IMG/VR virus record: IMGVR_UViG_3300003690_000118
Span: 1-25,825 of that record
Origin: a virus
Reading direction: 5' to 3' (one strand)
DNA length: 25,825 bases
Below the pieces are notes generated by a model, which was not told the DNA's origin, made no database searches, and saw only the letters and a program-made list of their open reading frames with translations. The position numbers and the translations under genes are program-made. The stretch's first letter is position 1. Every line of letters begins with the position of its first letter. Shown here one piece after another: positions 18,983 through 25,825 of the stretch.

Positions 18983-19593
18983 AAATTTTAATAGCTTGTG
19001 AATATTCTGGTATTGTACGAGATGCTTTTACCATACAGGGACATGATGCCTGGAGTTGTGATATCCTACCAACAGAATCAAAAGGTAATCATATTCAAGA
19101 TAATATATTTAATCATCTAAATAAAGATTGGGACATGATGATAGCACACCCACCGTGTACATATTTATCTAATGCTGGCAATCGGTGGTTTGATGAAGAA
19201 AAATATGGAGAACAAGCAAGAGAAAGAAAACAATTAAGATTAGAATCAATGGAGTTTGTAAAAAAATTATATAATAATAATGTTCCAAGAATTTGTATTG
19301 AAAATCCTGTTGGTTTTCTGAGTAGCAATTGGAAAAAACCAGATCAAATAATCCATCCCTATCATTTTGGAGATACTGAAAGTAAAAGAACTTGTCTTTG
19401 GTTAAAGAATTTACAACTATTAAAATATACAAATGTAGTTAAACCTAAGATCTATGGCTATCATAAGAAAGGTAAACATAAAGGTCAGCCTATTTACTTT
19501 CATGAATATCAGCTTCCTTCAAAAGATAGAGCAAAAATTAGATCAAAGTTTTGGAAAGGAATTGCAAGTGCTATGGCAGAACAGTGGGGATAA
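18979..19593 (+). CDS. Cytosine-C5 methyltransferase-like protein
   Basis: A 204-residue protein. ATG 18979 is used because it overlaps the previous stop (ATGA) with a G-rich site upstream. It shows the marks of the C5-methyltransferase group: a motif I-like start ILIACEYSGIVRDAF, the catalytic HPPCTYLSNAG with Cys60, ENPVGFL (108-114) in the place of motif VI, KRTCLWL (136-142) and a final GIASAMAEQWG like motif X. It is much shorter than host enzymes (over 320 residues) and has little room for a target recognition domain, so it may act on a free nucleotide, have relaxed specificity, or be inactive. It could mark phage DNA against host nucleases. Confidence 0.65.
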   Translation: MKILIACEYSGIVRDAFTIQGHDAWSCDILPTESKGNHIQDNIFNHLNKDWDMMIAHPPCTYLSNAGNRWFDEEKYGEQARERKQLRLESMEFVKKLYNNNVPRICIENPVGFLSSNWKKPDQIIHPYHFGDTESKRTCLWLKNLQLLKYTNVVKPKIYGYHKKGKHKGQPIYFHEYQLPSKDRAKIRSKFWKGIASAMAEQWG

Positions 19594-19813
19594 GAAAATA
19601 TTATTCAGATGGGTTGCATTAGTTCTTGTTCTGATTGCAACCTTATTGCTTACTTCTGGTGATGTGAATTTACAGTGGATAGGTTGGGTAGTAGGAGCAA
19701 TTGCATCTGGAGTATGGGCATACTTTGCTAGATTAGATAAGGATATTCCAAGGATGTTGATGGAGTTATTTTATTTTCTAATCAGTTTATGGGGAGTTTA
19801 TAATTGGATATAA
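19568..19813 (+). CDS. Three-helix membrane protein, GTG start
   Basis: GTG 19568 is proposed as start because GGAAAGGA (19553-19560) lies 7 bases upstream; the longer frame upstream overlaps the methyltransferase gene without a site. The 81-residue product has three transmembrane helices (residues about 13-30 with WVALVLVLIATLLL, 36-54 with IGWVVGAIASGVWAYF, and 65-80 with FYFLISLWGVYNW). The YFxxSLWGxYNW ending is reminiscent of small transporter-like membrane proteins found in phages, but I cannot name a substrate. It overlaps the preceding gene by 26 bases. Confidence 0.55.
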   Translation: MLWQNSGDKKILFRWVALVLVLIATLLLTSGDVNLQWIGWVVGAIASGVWAYFARLDKDIPRMLMELFYFLISLWGVYNWI

Positions 19814-19830
19814 AGAAAAGGAAATAATAT

Positions 19831-21438
19831 ATGCAACAAAGTAAATGGTTAGACAGAGGGGCATGTCCCTCTTGTGGATCAAGTGATGCTAACGTAAGAC
19901 ATGAGGCAGGATATTCTTGGTGCTTCTCATGTGAAACTAGGTTTGATGACAATGTAGTAACAATATCTAAAACAAAGGTAAAATCTATGGCTACAGTTGG
20001 AGAATGGAAAGAGATACCTGAGCGTAAAATATCTTTGGAGACTGCCAAGAAATTTAATACTAAAGTTAAACGAAATGGAAACATAACTACCCATCATTTG
20101 TATGGTTACTATAATGATAAAGGAGAACACATAGGAAATAAAATAAGACAGACAAAAGATAAACGTATGTGGGTAGAAGGAGAATTATCTGAAGCTGTAT
20201 TATTTGGACAAAGTATATTCACACAGAAGGCAAAGTACATTACAATTTGTGAGGGTGAAGTAGATGCCATGTCAGCTTACGAATTAATGGGATCGAAGTG
20301 GCCCAGTGTAAGTATAAAGACAGGATCAGCAGGAGCAGTAAGAGATTGCAAGGAAGCCTTTGATTATCTAGATGGTTATGATACTGTTGTTATTTGTTTT
20401 GATATGGACAAGCAAGGGCAGGAAGCTGCTGAAAAAGTAGCTCAACTATTTGCTCCTAATAAATGTAAGATCATGAGGATGGTTCATAAAGATGCTAACG
20501 AGTATCTTAAAATGGGACAACGTGAAGCCTTTACACAAGATTGGTGGGGTGCTAAACCATACACACCAGCAGGAATTATTAACTTAAAAGATTTAGGTGA
20601 CTCCCTTTTTGAAGAAGAGTACTGTGAGACTTGTTTATATCCTTGGCCCAAGATGAATGAAAAGACCTATGGAATGAGAACCGGAGAATTAATTTGTTTT
20701 TGTAGCGGGGCTGGAATGGGAAAAAGTTCCATAACTAGAGAGCTTATGCATCATATTCTACGTAATACAAAAGATAACATTGGTATCCTTGCATTGGAAG
20801 AGGGCATCAAACATACAGCATGGAATATCATGTCAGTAGAAGCGAGTGCTCGTTTATATATTAAAGAAGTTAGAGAAGGTTATGACACTAAGCAATTAAA
20901 AGAATGGCAAGGAGCTACAATAGGTAGCGGAAGACTCTTTGCCTTTGATCATTTTGGTTCAATAAATAACGACGAGATACTTGCCAGGATTAGATACATG
21001 GCACAAGCCCTTGATACTAAATGGATATTTTTAGATCATTTATCAATCCTAGTTTCGGGACAGGAAGATACAGACGAAAGAAAAAGTATAGATATATTAA
21101 TGACCAAGCTAAGATCATTAGTAGAACAAACAGGAATATGTTTATTACTTGTATCTCATCTACGTAGACCTGCTGGTGATAGAGGACATGAAGACGGAAA
21201 AGAAATATCTTTAAGTCACTTGAGAGGATCAGCCTCAATAGGTCATCTAAGTGATTCCGTTATTGCCTTGGAAAGAAATCAACAAAACGATGACCCCATA
21301 TTATCTAATACAACAACCATTCGTATACTAAAGAATAGGTATACAGGAGAAACAGGAGTATCTACATACTTATTTTATAATAAAAATACTGGTAGAATGA
21401 CAGAAATTAACAACCCTTTTGATGCAGGAGATGATTGA
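19831..21438 (+). CDS. T7 gp4-like primase-helicase
   Basis: A 535-residue bifunctional replication protein. The N-terminal zinc site is CPSC (12-15) with CFSC (31-34), which reads the priming site. The Toprim domain shows EGEVDAMSAY (141-150) and the acidic pair in CFDMDKQGQEAA (189-200), the catalytic core for primer synthesis. The RecA-like helicase half has Walker A SGAGMGKSS (292-300), a Glu-rich ALEEG (321-325), Walker B FLDHLS with Asp402, and VSHLRRP with His443. Length is close to T7 gp4 (566). The start at 19831 follows AAAGGAAATA. It works with the polymerase and SSB encoded downstream at the replication fork. Confidence 0.92.
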   Translation: MQQSKWLDRGACPSCGSSDANVRHEAGYSWCFSCETRFDDNVVTISKTKVKSMATVGEWKEIPERKISLETAKKFNTKVKRNGNITTHHLYGYYNDKGEHIGNKIRQTKDKRMWVEGELSEAVLFGQSIFTQKAKYITICEGEVDAMSAYELMGSKWPSVSIKTGSAGAVRDCKEAFDYLDGYDTVVICFDMDKQGQEAAEKVAQLFAPNKCKIMRMVHKDANEYLKMGQREAFTQDWWGAKPYTPAGIINLKDLGDSLFEEEYCETCLYPWPKMNEKTYGMRTGELICFCSGAGMGKSSITRELMHHILRNTKDNIGILALEEGIKHTAWNIMSVEASARLYIKEVREGYDTKQLKEWQGATIGSGRLFAFDHFGSINNDEILARIRYMAQALDTKWIFLDHLSILVSGQEDTDERKSIDILMTKLRSLVEQTGICLLLVSHLRRPAGDRGHEDGKEISLSHLRGSASIGHLSDSVIALERNQQNDDPILSNTTTIRILKNRYTGETGVSTYLFYNKNTGRMTEINNPFDAGDD

Positions 21439-21953
21439 TGGGAACTAAAAAGTTTGACAAAGAACTTTATGAACGTGCTGATCCATTAACAAATGGTATT
21501 ATGATGAGATGGTTAGAAAGAAATGACTATGAATTTATAAATCCAGAAGAGACTTATGGAGTTGACATTAGCTGTAGTAAAGATGGTATACCAGCTTTTT
21601 TTGAAACAGAAATAGCATACATTTGGAAAGACGAATGGCCTAATGCTTGGATGTTTATCCATATCCCTTATCGAAAGAAAAAGATAGTAGATAAATGGGT
21701 AAGGAATGGGTCACAAGGTACTTTAACATTTGTTCAATTTAAAAAGAATTGTAAGCAAGCATGGTTTATAGATGGTCAAGTTGTGAGAGATGCTCCTATT
21801 AAAATAATTGATACTAAATATACAACAAATGAAAAGTTTTTTAATATAGATATTAATGATGCTCATATGGTTACTATGAAAGAATCAGATATAAAAGAAA
21901 GTAGAAGTGATCAAATCACAAATGAATTTATTAATGTAAGATATCCTACGTAG
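21438..21953 (+). CDS. Unknown 171-residue protein between helicase and polymerase
   Basis: ATG 21438 shares a base with the primase-helicase stop (TGATG). The segment ETYGVDISCSKDGIPAFFETE (residues about 37-57) followed by IHIPYRKKK has the order of acidic residues, hydrophobic strands and basic cluster seen in some PD-(D/E)XK nucleases, but the motif is imperfect and I do not assign it. In T7-like genomes nucleases often lie here. It is rich in Trp, Lys and Ile, with a polar C-terminal tail. Confidence 0.6.
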   Translation: MGTKKFDKELYERADPLTNGIMMRWLERNDYEFINPEETYGVDISCSKDGIPAFFETEIAYIWKDEWPNAWMFIHIPYRKKKIVDKWVRNGSQGTLTFVQFKKNCKQAWFIDGQVVRDAPIKIIDTKYTTNEKFFNIDINDAHMVTMKESDIKESRSDQITNEFINVRYPT

Positions 21954-21962
21954 GAGATTGCA

Positions 21963-22280
21963 ATGATAAGTATTACCGAAGAAGCTAATAAGCATCTCTC
22001 ACATATAGTTAAAGTGCAAGAAGTTAATGGGATAGAACTTGGTGTAAAGGGTGGTGGTTGTGCTGGGTTTACTTACGAATGGGACTTGGTAAAAGATATC
22101 CCTGAAAAGTATGATATAGTACCATTGCTTAATGGTAATTTATATGTTAGACCAGAGGCTATGATGTTTCTAATGAATGTAACTATAGATTATACAACTG
22201 GAATTAATGGTTCCTATATAGTATTTAAAAATCCTAATGCCACATCTCAGTGTGGATGTGGAGAAAGTTTTGGAGTATGA
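21963..22280 (+). CDS. IscA/HesB-like iron-sulfur carrier
   Basis: A 105-residue A-type iron-sulfur carrier protein. The three diagnostic cysteines are all present: Cys33 in VKGGGCAGFTYEW and Cys97 and Cys99 in SQCGCGESFGV, with 63 residues between the first and second as in the family. The fold-typical start ISITEEANKHL and the YTTGINGSYIVFKNPNA stretch also match. A-type carriers hand clusters to apo-proteins in the host ISC or SUF pathway. Here the likely clients may be a phage enzyme (the Cys-rich nuclease at 24737 or the GP88-like protein) or host proteins. Start ATG 21963 behind AGGAGATTG. Confidence 0.85.
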   Translation: MISITEEANKHLSHIVKVQEVNGIELGVKGGGCAGFTYEWDLVKDIPEKYDIVPLLNGNLYVRPEAMMFLMNVTIDYTTGINGSYIVFKNPNATSQCGCGESFGV

Positions 22281-22531
22281 AACAGAAAAGAAAATATATT
22301 AGAAGACATTGGAAACATAAACATCATTGTTATAATGATGATGGTGAAGGATGGATGGTGAATGATAAGTGGCAATTCAGTAAAATGTTAAAAGTTAAAA
22401 TAGGAGAGGCTTGTAAATTTTGTGGTGCTACTGAAGAAGAAGATTTTAAAGAGATGAAAGATGTAAAAGAACTCATAGAATTTACTGAGTCTCAAATAGA
22501 TGGAGATGATTATATAGGATTCAGAGGGTAG
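22277..22531 (+). CDS. Small basic protein with CxxC motif
   Basis: ATG 22277 overlaps the stop of the IscA-like gene (ATGA). The 84-residue product starts with a very basic, His-rich stretch (MKQKRKYIRRHWKHKHHCYN), has CKFCG near residue 49, and ends acidic. The upstream single Cys and His residues with CxxC could form a metal site. Coupling to the iron-sulfur carrier gene is notable but its meaning is unknown. No family recognised. Confidence 0.6.
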   Translation: MKQKRKYIRRHWKHKHHCYNDDGEGWMVNDKWQFSKMLKVKIGEACKFCGATEEEDFKEMKDVKELIEFTESQIDGDDYIGFRG

Positions 22532-22534
22532 ACA

Positions 22535-24169
22535 ATGAAAGTAGTACTTGATATCGAAACAGATTCTTTGGATGCACAGAAGATCCATTGTATAGTAGCA
22601 AAAGATCTTTCAACATCTCAAATACATGTATGGGATCATACTAACTTAGATAAATTTAAACCTTGGTCTAATACAGTTGACAACTTTATAATGCACAATG
22701 GGATATCATTTGATGCCCCTATATTAAATAGATTATTAAATACAAATATTAAATTAGAACAAGTAATAGATACTCTTGTTTTATCACAACTTTTTAATCC
22801 TATTAGAGATGGTGGACATAGCTTAGAATCATGGGGAAGGAGACTTGGACATCCTAAATGGGAACAAGAAAACTTTGAAATATATTCTAATGAAATGTTA
22901 GAGTATTGTAAGAATGATGTTAATCTTACTGAAGTTCTTTATAAACAATTATGTGTAGAGAAAAATAAATTTTCTTCCTATTCTATAAATCTTGAACATA
23001 AGATTAGAGCAATTATAGATCAACAGGAAAAAAATGGATTCACCCTTAATATTCAAAAGACAATTGGATTACTTGCTAGATTATCTGATGAAGCTTATAA
23101 GTTAGAACAATGGGCAAAGAAAGAATTTCCACCTACTGTTGTTGAACTTAAAACTAAAACAAAATACATACCATTTAATATAGGATCACGGTATCAGATA
23201 GCAGATAGATTAATTGAAAGAGGATGGAAACCAAATAAATTTACAGACAAAGGAAATGTAATAGTAAGTGAAGAGATATTAAATAAAATTAATATGGATG
23301 AAGCAAAGAAATTTTCCAGGTTTCTTTTGTTACAGAAAAGAAAAGCACAAATACAATCTTGGATTAATTGTTTTAACGATAGTACAGGAAAGGTTCATGG
23401 TCGAGTATTAACTCTAAGAACTATTACAGGAAGAATGGCTCACCATAATCCTAACATGGCTCAAGTACCAGCAGTAAGAAGTCCATTTGGTAAAGAGTGC
23501 AGAGATTGTTGGACAGTAAACAATCCTCATACTCACACATTGGTAGGAACAGATGCTGCTGGTCTTGAGCTTCGCTGTCTAGCCCATCTAATGGACGATA
23601 AAGACTATATTAATGAGGTTGTACATGGAGATATTCATACAACTAATATGAAGATGGCTGGGCTAACTGACAGGGATCAGGCAAAGACACTGATATATGC
23701 CTTCATGTACGGAGCAGGTGCTGCCAAGATCGGTAAAATTGTAGATGGTAATAAGGAACATGGGCAAGGACTTATAGATAGGTTTCTATCTAACATCCCT
23801 GCCCTAAAAAGGGTACGTAGTAGCGTTCTAAGAGCTGCTGAGAGAGGTAAGATCAAAGGTATAGATGGACGTACCTTGTTTGTACGAAGCCCTCATAGTA
23901 GTCTTAATACCCTTATACAAGGAGCCGGAGCCAGCATATGTAAGGATTGGCTGGTCAATATGACACAACGAATCAAAGGCACAGGAATAGATGCCAAATT
24001 AGTGGCCTCTATCCATGACGAGTATCAATTTGAAGTTGCAAAAGGAGATGTGAAACGATTTGGAACCATAACAAAAGAGGCCATCAAGGATACAGAACGT
24101 CAACTGAATCTTAGATGTCCTCTGGATAGTACATGGCAAGATGGAGAAACGTGGGCCATGACACATTAG
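22535..24169 (+). CDS. Family A DNA polymerase with 3'-5' exonuclease
   Basis: A 544-residue replicative polymerase, compact compared with T7 gp5 (704). The exonuclease has all expected acids: Asp6 and Glu8 in VLDIETDS, Asp60 in HNGISFDAP, and Asp128 in EYCKNDVN. The polymerase has motif A VGTDAAGLELR with Asp340, motif B RDQAKTLIYAFMYGAG with Arg380, Lys384, Tyr388 and Tyr392, and motif C IHDEYQF with Asp495 and Glu496. Residue Tyr388 is the equivalent of E. coli Phe762; T7 polymerase also has Tyr there. It is clearly AT-rich in the first two thirds and GC-richer over the palm. Start ATG 22535 is 3 bases after the previous stop. Confidence 0.93.
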   Translation: MKVVLDIETDSLDAQKIHCIVAKDLSTSQIHVWDHTNLDKFKPWSNTVDNFIMHNGISFDAPILNRLLNTNIKLEQVIDTLVLSQLFNPIRDGGHSLESWGRRLGHPKWEQENFEIYSNEMLEYCKNDVNLTEVLYKQLCVEKNKFSSYSINLEHKIRAIIDQQEKNGFTLNIQKTIGLLARLSDEAYKLEQWAKKEFPPTVVELKTKTKYIPFNIGSRYQIADRLIERGWKPNKFTDKGNVIVSEEILNKINMDEAKKFSRFLLLQKRKAQIQSWINCFNDSTGKVHGRVLTLRTITGRMAHHNPNMAQVPAVRSPFGKECRDCWTVNNPHTHTLVGTDAAGLELRCLAHLMDDKDYINEVVHGDIHTTNMKMAGLTDRDQAKTLIYAFMYGAGAAKIGKIVDGNKEHGQGLIDRFLSNIPALKRVRSSVLRAAERGKIKGIDGRTLFVRSPHSSLNTLIQGAGASICKDWLVNMTQRIKGTGIDAKLVASIHDEYQFEVAKGDVKRFGTITKEAIKDTERQLNLRCPLDSTWQDGETWAMTH

Positions 24170-24236
24170 TACTTGACAAGTTAAAAAAAATATGAGACAC
24201 TTCATTTTTAAATCCAGATAAAGGAGTTGTAAGAAT

Positions 24237-24710
24237 ATGTCAGTAATTTCAGGAACGGCTTATTGGGCTGCTATCACCAACCCTAATACCACATTCGATT
24301 CGGATGGAGTATGGTCTGTTGATGTATGCAACCTTGATAAGAAAAACTTGGAAATGGTAAAGAAGGACGGACTTCCAATTAAGAATAAAGGTGATGATCG
24401 TGGAGACTTTGTAACGATCAAGCGTCGGGTTCGTCGGAAGGACGGTTCTCTCAACCGTGCTCCTGATCTCGTTGATGGTCAGAAGCGAACCATGACCCAA
24501 ACCCTTATTGGAAATGGCTCAGAAATTAATGTTCATTACACAACCTATGAGTGGGAGTTTAAGGGACGAGCAGGAATAGGAGCTGATTTACGAGCAGTTC
24601 AGGTAACTAATCTTATTCCTTACAATACAGAAGCTGATGAGGCTTTTGATGTAATTGATGGTGGGTTTGTCAGTAATGAAGGGGATGAAGATATCCCCTT
24701 TGCTTCTTAA
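24237..24710 (+). CDS. Single-stranded DNA-binding protein (T7 gp2.5-like)
   Basis: A 157-residue protein starting at ATG 24237 behind AAGGAG. An OB-fold-like body (ISGTAYWAAITNPNTTFDSD; WSVDVCNLDKKNLEMV; then RGDFVTIKRRVRRKDGS) is followed by YEWEFKGRAGIGADLRAVQV and a very acidic tail ending GDEDIPFAS. An acidic tail with a near-terminal aromatic residue is the hallmark of gp2.5-type proteins, where it contacts polymerase and helicase. The gene is GC-richer than its neighbours, as expected for an abundant product. TTGACA occurs 60 bases upstream (24173-24178) but without a good -10. Confidence 0.8.
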   Translation: MSVISGTAYWAAITNPNTTFDSDGVWSVDVCNLDKKNLEMVKKDGLPIKNKGDDRGDFVTIKRRVRRKDGSLNRAPDLVDGQKRTMTQTLIGNGSEINVHYTTYEWEFKGRAGIGADLRAVQVTNLIPYNTEADEAFDVIDGGFVSNEGDEDIPFAS

Positions 24711-24728
24711 CATCTAACTCTTAGAGGA

Positions 24729-24752
24729 GGGGAGGGATGAAAGTCTCTCCCC
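24729..24752 (+). terminator. Hairpin between SSB and nuclease, covering the nuclease start codon
   Basis: GGGGAGGGA (24729-24737) pairs with TCTCTCCCC (24744-24752) at all nine positions, one G-U, around TGAAAG. The stem includes part of the Shine-Dalgarno AGGAGG and the A of the nuclease ATG, so it may both end the SSB message and limit nuclease translation. It is followed by ATTTCTG, a weak T run. Confidence 0.55.
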
Positions 24753-25621
24753 ATTTCTGTATGAAATCTATAGATACATTAGTAAAAGATATCTATAATC
24801 TTTTTAGTTCAGATGAAATATCTATGGATGAAAAAGAAATAGATAAACATATAAATGAATTTGGAGATAATATAAAAGAACATTTAAAATCATCTTTATT
24901 TGAGAAAGAACGGGACAAAAGTAATTTAAGATTATCTGCTATAGGTAGACCTGATAGACAAGTATGGTATGATGTTAATTTAAATAACAAAGCTCAACCT
25001 TTTACATCTCCTACTAAAATTAAGTTTTTATATGGTTATATTCTGGAAGAATTACTTATAGCATTATCTAAAATAGCTGAACATAAAGTTACAGATACTC
25101 AAAAAGAACTTGAAGTTCAAGGAGTTAAAGGACACCAGGATTGTATGATTGATGATGTTCTAGTGGATTGTAAGTCTACTTCTCCCAGAGGATTCGAGAA
25201 ATTTGAAAAGGGAGACTTAACTAAGGATGATCCCTTTGGTTATATAGCACAGATCTCAGCCTATGCCGAAGGAAATAATGTAGATGAAGCTGCTTTCCTA
25301 GCTATCAATAAACAAAGTGGAGAGATATGTTTATCTCCTGTTCATTCTTTGGAAATGATTAATGCAGGAGATAGAGTTAACTATTTGAAATCAATGGTGA
25401 ATAATAAATTCCCACCCAATAGATGTTATAGTGATGTCAAAGAAGGAGCTTCAGGTAATAAAAGATTAGGAACATCCTGTCTGTATTGTAATCATAAACG
25501 AGAATGTTGGAAGGATGTTAATGATGGACATGGCTTACGAGTATTCAACTATGCAAGAGGATATAGATATCTTACAAAGGTTGTAAAGATTCCTGATGTA
25601 CCGGAAGTTGTCAATTGGTAG
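24737..25621 (+). CDS. PD-(D/E)XK exonuclease, RecB/Cas4-like
   Basis: A 294-residue nuclease. ATG 24737 has AGGAGG 6 bases upstream; the in-frame ATG at 24761 has none. The active site is visible as GYILEELLIAL (about 100-110), GHQDCMIDDVLVDCKSTS (132-149) with the Asp and D-x-K pair, and YIAQISAYAEGN (165-176). After it come NRCYSD and TSCLYCNHKRECW, a Cys cluster resembling the iron-sulfur site of Cas4/AddB-type nucleases. It likely degrades DNA ends or processes host DNA, the role of T7 gp6. The preceding hairpin may restrain translation. Confidence 0.75.
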   Translation: MKVSPHFCMKSIDTLVKDIYNLFSSDEISMDEKEIDKHINEFGDNIKEHLKSSLFEKERDKSNLRLSAIGRPDRQVWYDVNLNNKAQPFTSPTKIKFLYGYILEELLIALSKIAEHKVTDTQKELEVQGVKGHQDCMIDDVLVDCKSTSPRGFEKFEKGDLTKDDPFGYIAQISAYAEGNNVDEAAFLAINKQSGEICLSPVHSLEMINAGDRVNYLKSMVNNKFPPNRCYSDVKEGASGNKRLGTSCLYCNHKRECWKDVNDGHGLRVFNYARGYRYLTKVVKIPDVPEVVNW

Positions 25622-25825
25622 ATCATCACTGGCTACAATATAGAAAGGAGGAAGTATTTGTTCCCAATCTTGATAAGTTTGGGTTTGTTTATTTAATAAC
25701 CAATCTTCAGAATGGAAAGGGATATATAGGTTGTAAGCAATACATGCACTACACCCGTCTAAAAGAAACACAATCCAAGTGGAAAACATATATGGGTTCT
25801 TCTAAATGGCTTACAGCAGATATTG
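25615..25825 (+). CDS. GIY-YIG endonuclease, truncated at window edge
   Basis: The open frame contains FGFVYLITNLQNGKGYIGCK, the GIY-YIG core, followed by a Tyr-rich segment and KWKTYMGSSKWLTADI, which matches the YxGS-x-x-x-L-x-x-x-I stretch of this nuclease family. Such genes in phages are usually free-standing homing endonucleases. The start is unclear: the best in-frame choice is TTG 25615 with GGAAG 7 bases upstream, overlapping the nuclease gene by 7 bases. A strong AAAGGAGGAAG at 25643-25653 has no in-frame start codon at the right distance, so a start mutation or a one-base error is possible. The 3' part lies outside the window. Confidence 0.7.
   Translation, partial: MVDHHWLQYRKEEVFVPNLDKFGFVYLITNLQNGKGYIGCKQYMHYTRLKETQSKWKTYMGSSKWLTADI

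Noticed and set aside
24173-24201. Promoter for SSB from TTGACA at 24173
   Set aside because: No acceptable -10 element is found at 16-18 bases, so I left it out as a feature.

Overview
The window is part of the genome of a tailed double-stranded DNA phage (Caudoviricetes, most likely with a T7-like replication module), AT-rich and densely packed. Evidence is a terminase large subunit, portal, scaffold and major capsid protein on one arm and a T7-type primase-helicase, family A DNA polymerase, single-stranded DNA binding protein and PD-(D/E)XK nuclease on the other. A GroES-like co-chaperonin, an IscA-like iron-sulfur carrier and a PqqA-like peptide point to a marine or other aquatic proteobacterial host, but that is inference; no host marker is present. 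Tail, lysis, RNA polymerase and small terminase genes are not seen and presumably lie outside the window.

Layout. Positions 1-10889 are transcribed leftward (minus strand) and hold the packaging and head genes in the order terminase, portal, coiled-coil protein, a small repeat protein, a 24-residue PqqA-like peptide, a one-helix membrane peptide, a 63-residue protein, GroES-like protein, scaffold, two head-region proteins, major capsid protein, and then five consecutive basic proteins that all end in the same C-terminal tag (consensus GGKIMQGYKAGGKV). Three leftward promoters share the form TTG(C/G)AT-17-TATAAT, before terminase, portal and scaffold. Positions 10890-11456 are a control region: a leftward and a rightward promoter that overlap face to face, then a long, strongly structured leader whose large inverted repeat pairs with the ribosome-binding site of the first rightward gene.

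Positions 11457-25825 are transcribed rightward. First comes a solitary GC-richer gene with its own terminator, then small unknown genes, a complete tRNA-Trp(CCA), a three-fold 34-bp repeat array running into a good sigma70 promoter (operator or origin candidate), and two copies of an AT-only hairpin with the invariant loop AACAAGTG. A DUF932 protein, a cysteine-rich GP88-like protein and a run of very small genes with overlapping stops and starts follow. The end of the window is the replication module: cytosine-methyltransferase-like protein, membrane protein, primase-helicase, unknown protein, IscA-like protein, zinc-type small protein, DNA polymerase, SSB, nuclease and a truncated GIY-YIG endonuclease.

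Most worth following up are the C-terminal tag family next to the capsid gene, the phage PqqA-like peptide with Glu15 and Tyr19 in the cross-linking register, the Shine-Dalgarno-sequestering leader, and the paired hairpins whose stems differ while the loop is constant.
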